Assembly: GCA_017656295.1 (NCBI GenBank)
Contig: JACDOC010000010.1
Coordinates: forward strand, 20,480 to 84,479
Source: Bacillus sp. (in: firmicutes)
GTDB taxonomy: Bacteria; Bacillota; Bacilli; Bacillales; JACDOC01
Reading direction: 5' to 3'
DNA: 64,000 nucleotides
Shown here piece by piece: positions 8,083 through 17,443 of the stretch. The stretch's first letter is position 1. Each line of letters starts with the position of its first letter. The notes under the pieces are model-generated. The model worked only from the letters and a program-made list of their open reading frames with translations. It had not been told where the DNA came from and searched no databases. Both the position numbers and the translations under genes were made by a program.

Positions 8083-8988
8083 TTATTGGTGTAAAATAGC
8101 TGAAATTTGATCGGTTAATTTAATGTGTTGTAAGGTTGTTCCTTTTAAGTACATAAATGCACCAGGACCACCTAAGTAAAATTGAATATGCGGGTACTTT
8201 GAGGCAAATTCATCAAGCTCTTCAATCAACCGTTCGTTTCTTTCAAAAGGAAGTCTCGTTACCGCCGAGAGGACGACTTTTTTTGGATTTAACAGTTGGA
8301 CGGTGGATTGAATAGCTGTAGGAGCAGGAGAAGGTCCGAGCATCACCGTTCGCCATCCTTGTAACATGAATTGGAGTAAAATCATGTGTAATGGAATTTC
8401 ATGTCGTTCCTCCGGTAAACAAGCACCTAATACGAGGGGAGCTTTTTCACTAATAGGAAAATTCCGTCTTAGTTTTATTAGGAAATCACGAACTACTAAA
8501 CTCGATAAAGCTTCTTGATATTCTCCCCACCGACCATCTTTCCAACGATTTCCCACTTCTTTTAAGAATGGGATTACAATAGAATCAAGAAATGATTGTA
8601 ATCCAAATAAATGGTAGGCTTGGTCTAATAGACGGTTTAATTGTGCTTCATTACCGAGCGTTCCTTCCTGCAATAGAGAATGAACAAATTCATTGACGTT
8701 TCCCGTCGTTTCTTGATATTCCGCTGTTTGAAGTGTAAGGCGCGACGTTTCTATTTGTTGTTGTTTTATATACATGACCGCCTGCTTAGCAGTTTGACCC
8801 ATTTCGATCAATGATTTCATCTTTAGTAAGATATTTAATTCATTCGCGCTATAGATGCGATAACCGTTGTCTAACCTTTGTGGTTGAATGACTTGGTAGC
8901 GTTCTTCCCATTTTCGGATCACTTGTTTGGAAAGACCGGTAATATTCGACACTTGTTGAATGTTATATATTTGGTTAGATTGATTCAT
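8083..8988 (-). CDS. MerR-type regulator with cobalamin-binding (CarH-like) C-terminal domains
   Basis: 301 residues: MerR winged helix at 8-75 (YNIQQVSNITGLSKQVIRKW), a B12-cap helical bundle at about 95-175 and a Rossmann-like B12-binding domain at about 183-300. The lower-ligand His is kept in the EERHEIPLHM motif (His196). In the cap, the W-x9-EH signature reads W149...E159-A160, and the residue after the Trp is Lys150. By eye, both cap histidines used by light-sensing CarH are therefore missing. It may bind cobalamin without photochemistry, or sense another ligand. Start has GAGAGGGG upstream. It is convergent with the ketone-body operon and has no obvious target nearby. Confidence 0.8.
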   Translation of the reverse strand: MNQSNQIYNIQQVSNITGLSKQVIRKWEERYQVIQPQRLDNGYRIYSANELNILLKMKSLIEMGQTAKQAVMYIKQQQIETSRLTLQTAEYQETTGNVNEFVHSLLQEGTLGNEAQLNRLLDQAYHLFGLQSFLDSIVIPFLKEVGNRWKDGRWGEYQEALSSLVVRDFLIKLRRNFPISEKAPLVLGACLPEERHEIPLHMILLQFMLQGWRTVMLGPSPAPTAIQSTVQLLNPKKVVLSAVTRLPFERNERLIEELDEFASKYPHIQFYLGGPGAFMYLKGTTLQHIKLTDQISAILHQ

Positions 8989-9058
8989 CTTTATCCCCTC
9001 TCATCCAGCTGCGTATGAACCGGTAATCTTTTGATAAATGAAAGCGGAAATTAAAAAA

Positions 9059-9229
9059 GGCTATGTTAAATTTCATTGTTGATTTTTAGCTAGTTATTCA
9101 CACGGCGGCGACTCCAGCGGGAACAAGAAGCCGCAAGACCCATACTTGAGCGTAGCGAGGGAAGCGGCTTACGGCTTGCCCACGGAAAGCGTCTGACTGG
9201 AGCGAAATGAATAAATATCAACAGTATCA
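9059..9229 (+). repeat. ~170-bp interspersed repeat, copy A
   Basis: Matches the reverse complement of 31869-32037 at roughly 85% by eye, from GGCTATGTTA at one end to AACAGTATC at the other. The core is GC-rich (GCGGCGACTYCAGCGGG, AAGCCGCAAGAC, GAGGGAAGCGGCTT) and self-complementary through AAGCCGC/GCGGCTT, so it can fold into a hairpin. No coding capacity. It sits directly upstream of the leuS promoter. Confidence 0.85.
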
Positions 9230-9304
9230 TTATACTAATGCAGCGTATAATATTCTTCAATCCATATCAGGATGTTTTTGTCTTACAAATTGTGTACGCA
9301 GGGG

Positions 9305-9333
9305 TTGAAAGGAAGTATAAATTTCTCTAAAAT
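9305..9333 (+). promoter_or_regulatory. SigmaA promoter of the leuS T-box transcript
   Basis: TTGAAA at 9305-9310, 17-bp spacer, TAAAAT at 9328-9333; expected start near 9340, just before T-box stem I. Confidence 0.7.
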
Positions 9334-9339
9334 AGTGAA

Positions 9340-9597
9340 TACAGTAAATAAAAATTGGAAAGCGAAGATAAGGAGTAGTAGTGGTTTACGGCTTGTTTTA
9401 CAGAGAGTTGACGGTCGGTGCAAGTCAACCAAGCGAACCATGAACTCGCCTTGGAGCTACAAGCATGAACGGGAACCAAGTAATGCTTGTCGTGACTCTG
9501 CGTTAAGGAGCCTTAAGTGAGTGTATGTACACTAATTTGGGTGGTACCGCGGGAGAAAGATACCTCTCGTCCCATATCGGGATGAGAGGTTTTTTTA
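9340..9597 (+). promoter_or_regulatory. T-box riboswitch, leucine type
   Basis: The invariant T-box TGGGTGGTACCGCG lies at 9538-9551. Stem I shows AGAGAG, the GGTGCAAG distal-loop motif and a likely specifier CTC (Leu) at 9445-9447 before TTGGAGC. The terminator CCTCTCGTCCC / GGGATGAGAGG with seven T lies at 9563-9596, and pairing of the T-box region with its 5' arm gives the antiterminator. Uncharged tRNA-Leu should promote read-through into leuS. Short reading frames inside the leader are not genes. Confidence 0.92.
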
Positions 9598-9644
9598 TTT
9601 CCCAACTTATGGAAGAAAGATTGTAATTTAAAGGAGGTCTTGTG

Positions 9645-12059
9645 ATGGCGTTTCCGCACAAAGAGATTGAGAAAAAGTGGCAAAAGTATTGGGAAGAGAA
9701 CAAAACATTTAAAACAGTTGACGATGATTCCAAACCGAAATTTTATGCATTAGACATGTTCCCGTATCCGTCTGGTGCGGGCTTACACGTTGGTCACCCG
9801 GAAGGATACACGGCAACGGATATTCTTTCCCGCATGAAGCGCATGCAAGGGTACAACGTATTGCATCCAATGGGGTGGGATGCGTTCGGCCTTCCAGCTG
9901 AGCAGTATGCCCTTGATACAGGAAATGATCCAGCAGAATTTACAAAGAAAAACATCGATAACTTCCGTCGTCAAATTAAATCACTCGGATTTTCTTACGA
10001 CTGGGACCGAGAAATAAATACGACAGATCCTAATTACTATAAATGGACACAATGGATTTTCTTAAAGCTTTATGAAAAAGGATTAGCCTACATTGATGAA
10101 GTACCGGTCAACTGGTGTCCTGCTCTTGGAACCGTATTAGCGAACGAAGAAGTCATTGATGGAAAAAGTGAACGAGGCGGTCACCCAGTTGAGCGTCGTC
10201 CAATGAAACAGTGGATGTTAAAAATTACAGAGTATGCAGACCGTTTACTAGAAGATTTAGAAGAACTTGACTGGCCAGAAAGCATTAAAGAAATGCAACG
10301 TAACTGGATTGGCCGTTCAGAAGGGGCAGAAGTAACATTCCAAATCGACGGTCACGACGAAACGTTTACTGTTTTTACTACTCGTCCAGATACGCTATTT
10401 GGGGCAACATACTGTGTACTTGCACCAGAGCATCCGTTAGTAAAGAAAATCACCACTCCAGAGCAACAAGTAGCGGTAGAATCTTACTTAGATCAAATTA
10501 AATCAAAAAGTGATTTAGAACGTACCGATTTAGCCAAAGAAAAAACGGGCGTCTTTACGGGTGCGTATGCAGTGAATCCAGCGAGCGGTAAAAAAATGCC
10601 GATTTGGATTGCTGATTACGTGTTAATGAGCTACGGTACAGGTGCGATTATGGCAGTTCCTGCTCATGATGAGCGCGACTATGAGTTTGCGAAAAAGTTT
10701 GACCTGCCAATGATTGAAGTTGTGGCGGGAGGTAACATCGAAAAAGAAGCTTATACTGGTGATGGCGAACATATTAATTCTGAGTTTTTAAATGGTTTGA
10801 ACAAAGAAGAAGCGATTGAAAAAATGATTCAATGGCTTGAAGAAAAAGGAATCGGTGAGAAGAAAGTTACGTATCGCCTTCGTGACTGGCTGTTTAGCCG
10901 TCAGCGCTATTGGGGAGAGCCAATTCCTATTATTCATTGGGAAGATGGAACAATGTCGACAGTTCCTGAAGAAGAACTTCCGTTAACGTTACCAAAAACA
11001 GATGAAATTAAACCTTCTGGGACAGGCGAATCACCATTAGCGAATATTGACGAGTGGGTGAACGTAGTCGACCCGAAAACCGGTAAGAAAGGTCGTCGGG
11101 AAACAAATACGATGCCACAATGGGCAGGTAGTTGCTGGTACTACTTACGTTATATTGATCCGCATAACGACCAAGCATTAGCAGATCCAGAAAAATTAAA
11201 GAAATGGCTACCTGTTGATATTTACATCGGTGGTGCTGAACATGCGGTACTGCATTTACTATACGCTCGTTTCTGGCACAAAGTATTGTACGACCTCGGT
11301 GTGGTTCCGACAAAAGAACCGTTCCAAAAGCTATTTAACCAAGGAATGATTCTTGGGGAAAACAACGAAAAAATGAGTAAATCAAAAGGGAACGTTGTAA
11401 ACCCAGATGAAATAGTAGAAAGCCATGGTGCAGATACGCTTCGCCTTTATGAAATGTTTATGGGTCCTCTAGAAGCGTCCGTAGCATGGTCTACAAAAGG
11501 ACTTGACGGTGCTCGTCGTTTCCTTGACCGTGTATGGCGCCTCATTGTGAATGAAGATGGTTCACTATCTGAAAAAGTGGTTGATGGCGACAACAAAGCA
11601 TTAGATAAAGTGTATCATCAAACAGTGAAAAAGGTATCGGAGGACTTCGAAAACCTTCGCTTCAACACAGCGATTTCCCAAATGATGGTATTCATTAACG
11701 AAGCCTATAAAGCAGACACGCTTCCAAAAGCATATGTGGAAGGATTTGTGAAATTACTATCACCAATTTGTCCACATATTGCCGAAGAGCTTTGGGAAAA
11801 ACTTGGTCATAACGACACGATTACGTATGAACCATGGCCAACGTACGACGAGTCTAAACTTGTCGATAACGAAGTAGAAATCGTCCTACAAGTAAACGGA
11901 AAGGTTCGTTCGAAAATGATGGTGTCTCGCGATGCGACTCGCGAACAACTAGAAGAGCTTGCCCTTCAAGATGAAAAAATTAAAGAACTTATCGAAGGAA
12001 AAACGGTACGCAAAGTCATTGCTGTACCTGGTAAGTTAGTGAACATTGTCGCAAACTAA
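9645..12059 (+). CDS. leuS: Leucyl-tRNA synthetase
   Basis: 804 residues, the usual bacterial LeuRS length. Class I signature HVGHPEG near residue 50 and KMSKSKGN near 577, with the CP1 editing domain in between ([20 protein letters not shown]). The N-terminus [16 protein letters not shown] matches B. subtilis LeuS. The ATG at 9645 is 7 bases after AAGGAGG and is preferred to the GTG at 9642. Controlled by the upstream leucyl T-box. No terminator separates it from the rhodanese gene 18 bp downstream. Confidence 0.97.
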   Translation: MAFPHKEIEKKWQKYWEENKTFKTVDDDSKPKFYALDMFPYPSGAGLHVGHPEGYTATDILSRMKRMQGYNVLHPMGWDAFGLPAEQYALDTGNDPAEFTKKNIDNFRRQIKSLGFSYDWDREINTTDPNYYKWTQWIFLKLYEKGLAYIDEVPVNWCPALGTVLANEEVIDGKSERGGHPVERRPMKQWMLKITEYADRLLEDLEELDWPESIKEMQRNWIGRSEGAEVTFQIDGHDETFTVFTTRPDTLFGATYCVLAPEHPLVKKITTPEQQVAVESYLDQIKSKSDLERTDLAKEKTGVFTGAYAVNPASGKKMPIWIADYVLMSYGTGAIMAVPAHDERDYEFAKKFDLPMIEVVAGGNIEKEAYTGDGEHINSEFLNGLNKEEAIEKMIQWLEEKGIGEKKVTYRLRDWLFSRQRYWGEPIPIIHWEDGTMSTVPEEELPLTLPKTDEIKPSGTGESPLANIDEWVNVVDPKTGKKGRRETNTMPQWAGSCWYYLRYIDPHNDQALADPEKLKKWLPVDIYIGGAEHAVLHLLYARFWHKVLYDLGVVPTKEPFQKLFNQGMILGENNEKMSKSKGNVVNPDEIVESHGADTLRLYEMFMGPLEASVAWSTKGLDGARRFLDRVWRLIVNEDGSLSEKVVDGDNKALDKVYHQTVKKVSEDFENLRFNTAISQMMVFINEAYKADTLPKAYVEGFVKLLSPICPHIAEELWEKLGHNDTITYEPWPTYDESKLVDNEVEIVLQVNGKVRSKMMVSRDATREQLEELALQDEKIKELIEGKTVRKVIAVPGKLVNIVAN

Positions 12060-12077
12060 ATGAAAGAGGGTAGGATG

Positions 12078-12383
12078 ATGGAAGAAATCCAAATTATCAC
12101 TCCGGAAGAGCTAAAAGAAAAATTAGCAGCTGGCGAAGAATTACATTTAGTAGATGTTCGTGAACATGAAGAAGTAGCGGAAGGAAAAATTCCACAAGCG
12201 AAGCACATCCCAATGGGGGAAATTCCTAATTCGTTAGACCAGTTTGACAAAGATAAAGAATATATCTTCATTTGTCGCTCTGGACGCCGTAGTGAAAACG
12301 TCTGCTATTATTTACAAGAGCTAGGCTACAAAGTCCGTAACATGGTGGGCGGCATGCTTGAATGGACAGGCGACGTGGAGTAA
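12078..12383 (+). CDS. Single-domain rhodanese-like sulfurtransferase
   Basis: 101 residues covering one rhodanese domain, with LVDVREHEEVAEGKIPQAKH near the start and active-site loop CRSGRRS (Cys near residue 65) that would carry a persulfide. Two adjacent ATGs (12075, 12078) are possible; the second has better spacing from GAGGGTAGG. Co-transcription with leuS is inferred from the short gap and the shared terminator. Sulfur donor and acceptor are unknown. Confidence 0.88.
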   Translation: MEEIQIITPEELKEKLAAGEELHLVDVREHEEVAEGKIPQAKHIPMGEIPNSLDQFDKDKEYIFICRSGRRSENVCYYLQELGYKVRNMVGGMLEWTGDVE

Positions 12384-12396
12384 TTCGCTGGAAGGA

Positions 12397-12429
12397 AAGA
12401 ACCGGGGACGTTTACCCGGTTCTTTTTTA
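12397..12429 (+). terminator. Rho-independent terminator of leuS-rhodanese
   Basis: A 10-bp perfect stem (AAGAACCGGG / CCCGGTTCTT), 8-nt loop and T-rich tail. Confidence 0.88.
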
Positions 12430-12515
12430 TTATAAAATAATCGAAATATTTTGAAATGAAGGTATGTTATAACAGAAAAATGGAGAAGGTGATTTTAGAG
12501 GAGGTAGAGTGAGGA

Positions 12516-12707
12516 ATGATTCAAGTCAAACTCTTTGACTATGAGCACGAAAAAGATTTGGAGCAGGAGATGAATGAGTTTTTGCAAGAATTAGATGAAA
12601 GACAAATTATTGATATTAAATACAATGTAGCAGCCCTTGTTGACCCTGATGAAGAACAGATCTATTGTTTTACAGGGATGATTATTTATAGGGAGAAAAA
12701 ATCATGA
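12516..12707 (+). CDS. cse60: Sporulation protein Cse60 homologue
   Basis: A 63-residue acidic protein beginning MIQVKLFDYEHEKDLEQEMN, recognisable as the Cse60 family, which in B. subtilis is a SigmaE-dependent mother-cell protein of unknown function. A strong AGAGGAGG precedes the start. An AATATT hexamer at 12445-12450 could be a SigmaE -35, but I see no convincing partner -10, so regulation is inferred from the family only. No terminator with a good T-tract follows. Confidence 0.8.
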   Translation: MIQVKLFDYEHEKDLEQEMNEFLQELDERQIIDIKYNVAALVDPDEEQIYCFTGMIIYREKKS

Positions 12708-12753
12708 GGAAGAACAGTAGTTTGATAGTATGTGTTCTTCCTACATTTTTTAT

Positions 12754-12836
12754 CTTGAGAAAGTGGACAACGACCCAAGGGAAGAGGACACTTATCAGGG
12801 GAAAGAGGACCACCCCTAAGAGAAACTGGACACATT
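12754..12836 (+). repeat. Four imperfect ~20-bp tandem units
   Basis: Units begin at 12754, 12775, 12796 and 12814, each reading roughly CYnAGRGAAAnWGGACAC (for example CCAAGGGAAGAGGACAC and CCTAAGAGAAACTGGACAC). A fifth copy stands alone at 32062-32084. Function unknown; nothing coding. Confidence 0.6.
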
Positions 12837-12855
12837 TCGTGAAAAAGCAGAGTAT

Positions 12856-12884
12856 CTGTTCACATTCCCAATGAATGTGAACAG
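12856..12884. repeat. 12-bp perfect hairpin
   Basis: CTGTTCACATTC and GAATGTGAACAG with a 5-nt loop, without an immediate T-tract on either strand. Placed between cse60 and the convergent flavoprotein gene, it may act as a weak bidirectional transcript end. Confidence 0.5.
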
Positions 12885-12932
12885 AACTCCGTAACATTTA
12901 GCATTTATCACTACTTTTTGCCCACAACGTAA

Positions 12933-14198
12933 TCAATTGTTGCTATTCAACGCCGCATTCATTCCGGCTAAGCGACCGGTAACAAGGGCAGCGGTAATAT
13001 TGTATCCTCCCGTGTAGCCATGAATGTCTAAAATTTCCCCGCAAAAATAAAGTCCTTTTATCAGTTTAGATGCCATCGTTTTTGGTTCGATTTCTTTAAC
13101 GGATACACCACCACCCGTGACGAACGCTTTTTCAATCGGTAACGTACCGTTGACTTGGAAGTCGAACTGTTTACATAAAGAAACAAACTGCCGCAGCTTA
13201 TCTTTCGGAATGGTTGCACCTTGGGCATCAGGGTCGATGTCACTTTTTTTAATTAAAAATAGTAAGTAACGTTCAGGTAACATTCCTTTTAACATGTTTT
13301 TCACACTTTTTCGTCCGTCTTCTTTCATGCGGCGAATAACGTCTTGGAAAAGCTGTTCTTCGTTACGATCTGGTAAGGCATCAATACGCATGGTTACGTG
13401 CGATAAATTCCACTTTTTCATCGCCTGGACGACAAATTGGCTGCATCGTAACACCGCCGGTCCGGAAATGCCAAAATGGGTAAAAATCATATCCATCCGA
13501 TGGGTCACTAGAGGTTTTCCTTTCGGATTTAATACACTAAGTGCAATGTCTCTTAACGATAATCCTTGTAGCACTTTTTGTTGAATAAACTCCTCATCCG
13601 ATGTGACAGGGACTTCGGTTGGAAACAGTTCCGTTACCGTATGGCCCGCTTTTTCTGCCCAGGCATAGCCATCGCCTGTTGAGCCAGTGTGTGGTACCGA
13701 TTTTCCACCGACCGCGACAATTACCGATGAACAGGATAAAATTTTACCGCTTTGTAATTGAACTCCTACTGTTTGTCCATTGTCGTATAACACATCAGCG
13801 ACCGGACAATTTGTTCGAATGTCCACCCCTAACTCTTGTAGTCTGCGCAGGAGGGCGTCAACAACAGACTGTGCTTTATCGGTGACAGGAAACATTCGAC
13901 CGTGATCTTCTTCCTTCAATTGAATCCCTAAGTTTTCGAAAAAACGAATAATGTCTTCATTATTAAAAATAGAAAAGGCGCTGTACAAAAATCGCCCATT
14001 TCCTGGTATATGCTTAACAATATCTTCCACAGGGAGGCGGTTCGTCACATTGCATCTTCCCCCACCGGAAATGGCTAACTTTCGACCTAATTTATTTCCT
14101 TTATCAACAAGCAGCACTTTCGCTCCATGTTCTCCTGCAGCGATGGCGGCCATTAAACCAGATGGGCCACCGCCAATGACAATTACATCGTACTTCAT
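12933..14198 (-). CDS. ytfP: BaiN/RdsA-family (HI0933-like) NAD(P)/FAD-dependent oxidoreductase
   Basis: 421 residues starting [20 protein letters not shown], with the FAD-binding GxGxxG near residue 8-15, the [17 protein letters not shown] signature of HI0933-like flavoproteins and a C-terminal [16 protein letters not shown]. Homologous to B. subtilis YtfP. The substrate in Bacillus is unknown; relatives include bile-acid BaiN reductases. An upstream ATG at 14210 has no good Shine-Dalgarno, whereas GGTGA precedes 14198. Confidence 0.85.
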   Translation of the reverse strand: MKYDVIVIGGGPSGLMAAIAAGEHGAKVLLVDKGNKLGRKLAISGGGRCNVTNRLPVEDIVKHIPGNGRFLYSAFSIFNNEDIIRFFENLGIQLKEEDHGRMFPVTDKAQSVVDALLRRLQELGVDIRTNCPVADVLYDNGQTVGVQLQSGKILSCSSVIVAVGGKSVPHTGSTGDGYAWAEKAGHTVTELFPTEVPVTSDEEFIQQKVLQGLSLRDIALSVLNPKGKPLVTHRMDMIFTHFGISGPAVLRCSQFVVQAMKKWNLSHVTMRIDALPDRNEEQLFQDVIRRMKEDGRKSVKNMLKGMLPERYLLFLIKKSDIDPDAQGATIPKDKLRQFVSLCKQFDFQVNGTLPIEKAFVTGGGVSVKEIEPKTMASKLIKGLYFCGEILDIHGYTGGYNITAALVTGRLAGMNAALNSNN

Positions 14199-14376
14199 AT
14201 TGTTCACCATCTTTTGTAAAAATGTGTGTTCGAATTGATTACAAAAACCAACCTTAATTTTATAAGTCTTAGCCTAAAAGATGCAATCATTCATAAAAAA
14301 ATTGTCTTTCTTATGTTGAAGATGTAAACTACTGATAGTGTTTTTTCTAAAAGACTCGCGTAGGATGTGGAGTAAC

Positions 14377-15999
14377 ATGTCATCAAAATTAGTACGGGGA
14401 ACGTTTCTACTTACGTTAGGAAGTTTTATCTCCAAATTTCTCGGAATAATATATTTAATTCCGTTTTATCAAATCATCGGTGGGGCGGGACCTGCAGCAT
14501 TATATATGTTCGGGTATACACCTTATACGATCTTTATAAGTATAGCAACCGCGGGAGTTCCGCTAGCTATTTCCAAATTTATTTCTAAATATAACGCTCT
14601 TGAGGAGTATGAAGTGAGCCGACAGTTATTTAAAACTGGCTTATTACTTATGAGTATAACGGGGCTTGTATCATTTTTATTGATGTATTCATTGGCACCG
14701 GTTTTCGCCTCGATAGTCTTACCGGAAAATAATAAAGTCTACACAGTAGCTGATGTTACCACTGTCATTCGGGCCGTTAGTTTTGCCCTTCTACTTGTAC
14801 CAATCATGAGTGCGATTCGTGGTTTTTTTCAAGGACATCAATCGATGGGACCAACTGCTGTATCACAAGTAGTGGAGCAAATTGTGCGGATCGCATTCTT
14901 ACTAGTCGGTACATACGTTGTTCTTCGCATCATGGACGGTGAGATGGTGACTGCAATTAGTGTGGCAACTTTTGCGGCCTTTGTGGGAGCGGCGGCAAGC
15001 TTAGCTGTTTTAGTTGTGTACTGGGTGAAACGAAAGCCTTATTTGGATGAATTACTCACGAAAAGCAAAGGACAACTAAACCCGTCGATTCCGAATTTGT
15101 TAAAAGAAATGATGATGTCTGCGATTCCTTTTATAGTCGTTGGGATTGCGATGTCTTTATATCAACTCGTAGACCAATCTACTTTTCTGCATGCGATGAG
15201 ACTAAGTGATGTGAATGATGAAACGGCAAAAAACGCGCTTGGTGTAATGAACTTTACAACACATAAACTCGTTGTCCTTCCTGTCACGTTTGCGACTGCT
15301 TTCTCGCTTACACTAGTTCCTCTTATTACAGAATCATACGTTAATCAAGAGCGAGAAAAGTTAGTTCACAACTTGAATCAAGCGTTTCAGATGTTGCTAT
15401 TTATTACGGTTCCTGCCGTAGTAAGTTTAGTCGTTCTAGCTGAGCCGATTTATGCCGTCTTTTATGAACAAAGTGAATTCGGTTCCCACATTTTAGCTGT
15501 GTATGCGCCAGTTGGCTTACTTTTTGGTGGGTTTTCCGTCACAGCGGCGATTTTACAAGGAATTAACCGACAACGATTTACACTGTTAAGCTTTCTTGTA
15601 GGTTTTATTACAAAAATTGTGTTAAACGTTCCGCTTATTTATTTGTTCCGAACTGAAGGAGCGATTTGGGCTACAGCCATTGGTTACGGAATAAGTGTTT
15701 CGTTGAATTTGTGGGCTATTAAACACTTTGCCCATTACTCGTTTACGTTAGTTATGCGCCGAGCCATCTTTATTTCGGCAATGAATGTCATCATGGGAAT
15801 CGCAGCATTCGTCAGTTTAAAGCTCATCAGTCCGCTCTTCCATTTTTCGAGTAAATTTCAGTCGTTGATTGTTGTTTGTATCGCTGGAACCATCGCAGTT
15901 CTCGTCTACGTATATATCGGGTTAAGGTCCAAACTTATGGATCGATTGTTCGGGCAGAAAGTTACGAAATTACGAAATAAATTAAAAGCTTTTGGTTAA
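14377..15999 (+). CDS. ytgP: YtgP/MurJ-like polysaccharide or lipid II flippase
   Basis: 540 residues, about fourteen membrane segments of the MOP/MVF type. It begins MSSKLVRGTFLLTLGSFISK, closely like B. subtilis YtgP, which can act as the MurJ-type lipid II flippase. In-frame starts at 14338 and 14365 exist, but GGAG lies properly before 14377. Its stop overlaps the Shine-Dalgarno of the pseudouridine synthase gene, suggesting translational coupling. Charged residues within the first helices (for example R in the MRLSDVNDETAKN loop region) are consistent with export of anionic lipid-linked sugars, which is inference. Confidence 0.88.
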   Translation: MSSKLVRGTFLLTLGSFISKFLGIIYLIPFYQIIGGAGPAALYMFGYTPYTIFISIATAGVPLAISKFISKYNALEEYEVSRQLFKTGLLLMSITGLVSFLLMYSLAPVFASIVLPENNKVYTVADVTTVIRAVSFALLLVPIMSAIRGFFQGHQSMGPTAVSQVVEQIVRIAFLLVGTYVVLRIMDGEMVTAISVATFAAFVGAAASLAVLVVYWVKRKPYLDELLTKSKGQLNPSIPNLLKEMMMSAIPFIVVGIAMSLYQLVDQSTFLHAMRLSDVNDETAKNALGVMNFTTHKLVVLPVTFATAFSLTLVPLITESYVNQEREKLVHNLNQAFQMLLFITVPAVVSLVVLAEPIYAVFYEQSEFGSHILAVYAPVGLLFGGFSVTAAILQGINRQRFTLLSFLVGFITKIVLNVPLIYLFRTEGAIWATAIGYGISVSLNLWAIKHFAHYSFTLVMRRAIFISAMNVIMGIAAFVSLKLISPLFHFSSKFQSLIVVCIAGTIAVLVYVYIGLRSKLMDRLFGQKVTKLRNKLKAFG

Positions 16000-16010
16000 T
16001 GGAGGAACAT

Positions 16011-16733
16011 ATGAGAATTGATAAAATATTAGCCAATATGGGTTATGGCAGCCGAAAAGAAGTAAAAAAAATGTTAAAGGATGGGGCAGTCAAAGTAAAT
16101 GGCACTGCTATCACGGATGCCAAAACGCATGTTAATCCAGAAGAAGATACAATTGAAATATTTGGGGAAGAAATTCGTTATCGTAAATTTATTTACTTAA
16201 TGATGAATAAACCGGCAGGCGTCATTTCGGCCACAGAAGACTTCTCCGAACAAACGGTAGTGGACTTGTTAGAAGTGGAAGATGCAGTTTTTGATCCATT
16301 TCCGGTTGGTAGATTAGATAAAGATACGGAAGGCTTATTACTGTTGACGAATGATGGGCAACTGGCTCATCAACTTTTGTCTCCGAAAAAACATGTCCCC
16401 AAAACGTATTTTGCTATTATTGAAGGGGAAGTCACTGACGAAGATGTTGTGGCATTCAAACAAGGGGTCATGCTTGATGATGGGTATGTTACGAAACCAG
16501 CCGAACTAAAAATTCTATCCTCAGGTCTCCGTTCCACGATTGAACTAACGATTACGGAAGGAAAATTCCATCAAGTTAAACGAATGTTCCAAGCGGTTGG
16601 GAAACGGGTAAAGTATTTGAAAAGGATTCAAATGGGACCGCTTCCTTTGGACGAATCGTTACAATTAGGAGAGTATCGGGAGTTAACGGATGAAGAGGTC
16701 CAAATGCTGAAGGAATATAAACGTGAGGGTTAA
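16011..16733 (+). CDS. ytzG: RsuA/RluB-family 16S rRNA pseudouridine synthase
   Basis: 240 residues: S4 RNA-binding domain (about 1-60, MRIDKILANMGYGSRKEVKK) then the synthase domain with catalytic Asp in VGRLDKDTEGLLLLTNDG near residue 103. Length and sequence agree with B. subtilis YtzG. The start at 16011 is 5 bases after GGAGG; an ATG overlapping the ytgP stop at 15999 lies before the Shine-Dalgarno. Isomerises a uridine of 16S rRNA in the RsuA-type position; exact target inferred from family. Confidence 0.88.
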   Translation: MRIDKILANMGYGSRKEVKKMLKDGAVKVNGTAITDAKTHVNPEEDTIEIFGEEIRYRKFIYLMMNKPAGVISATEDFSEQTVVDLLEVEDAVFDPFPVGRLDKDTEGLLLLTNDGQLAHQLLSPKKHVPKTYFAIIEGEVTDEDVVAFKQGVMLDDGYVTKPAELKILSSGLRSTIELTITEGKFHQVKRMFQAVGKRVKYLKRIQMGPLPLDESLQLGEYRELTDEEVQMLKEYKREG

Positions 16734-16787
16734 TAGCCCTTTTATCTTAAAGAAAATGTCATTTATAGCTATTGAAAAAACAAAGAA

Positions 16788-16830
16788 GGCTGACGAATCA
16801 TCAAGTGATCATTCGTCAGCCTATTTTATA
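16788..16830. terminator. Bidirectional terminator
   Basis: An 11-bp perfect stem (GGCTGACGAAT / ATTCGTCAGCC) with a 12-nt loop, T-rich on the plus side and A-rich on the other. It serves both the pseudouridine synthase gene and the convergent ytzE. Confidence 0.8.
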
Positions 16831-16858
16831 TGTTAAGCATCTAGCTAGTTTATTGATC

Positions 16859-17080
16859 TTAAGAAGACATTTTAACTTTTCTGTTTGTTGTTGTCCATTT
16901 GCCACGACTTGGGCTTTTCACCAAGTTGTTGTATGCTAACACATTCAAATCTCTTTGAATGGTGCGAGGAGTGATACCAAATTCATCTACAAGTTCCTGA
17001 GTTGTCACCGTACCATTTTCTTTAATAAACATGTAGACGGCTTTGATACGAGTAAGCATACGGTTTGTTGAAGGTTTCAA
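16859..17080 (-). CDS. ytzE: DeoR-type HTH protein YtzE
   Basis: 73 residues, essentially only a winged helix-turn-helix (VTTQELVDEFGITPRTIQRD) with no ligand domain. Almost identical in layout to B. subtilis YtzE, including the first residues M-K-P-S-T-N-R. The start is TTG at 17080 behind GGGAGTGG. Targets unknown. Confidence 0.85.
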   Translation of the reverse strand: MKPSTNRMLTRIKAVYMFIKENGTVTTQELVDEFGITPRTIQRDLNVLAYNNLVKSPSRGKWTTTNRKVKMSS

Positions 17081-17443
17081 AAAACCACTCCCTCATCTTT
17101 ATTCCATAGGCAAGGACGACGGACGACACCTCTCGTTGAATTAATCTTCAACAAACTATATGTAATTTTTGTTAGGCAGACAACTCCTTTACATAACAAT
17201 ATTGTCATTAGATGTCTGACAATTCTTATTTTACCGTTCTCCATGAAAAAATTCTAGTAAAAAGCGAAAATTTACAAAAATTTTATTCAGTGTACAGATT
17301 TTAACTATTTTAGGAAAACTTTCTTCACGTTCAGTATATGTATTTTTTAGGTAATTATGTTTGACTTGACGTTGACATTTATTTTATTCGAGAGGATGAT
17401 AAGGGTACAATAATGACATATGAAAAAGAGGGAGGGTGTACAT
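17081..17443. other. Intergenic region between divergent ytzE and pepV
   Basis: No coding signal. It holds an inverted repeat ATTGTCA...TGACAAT (17201-17223), which could belong to the ytzE promoter on the minus strand. TTGACG and TTGACA hexamers near 17366-17377 precede pepV, but no well-spaced -10 could be fixed. The rest is AT-rich. Confidence 0.5.

Noticed and set aside
9272..9520. 82-residue reading frame in the leuS leader
   Set aside because: It lies inside the T-box stem structures, lacks a ribosome-binding site and has no protein-like composition.
12012..12271. Minus-strand frame opposite the rhodanese gene
   Set aside because: Ser-rich antisense shadow; the plus-strand frame has the rhodanese motifs and a ribosome-binding site.
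12754..12836. Possible small CRISPR array
   Set aside because: Units are contiguous, with no unique spacers of constant length, and the repeats are degenerate; no cas genes are nearby.
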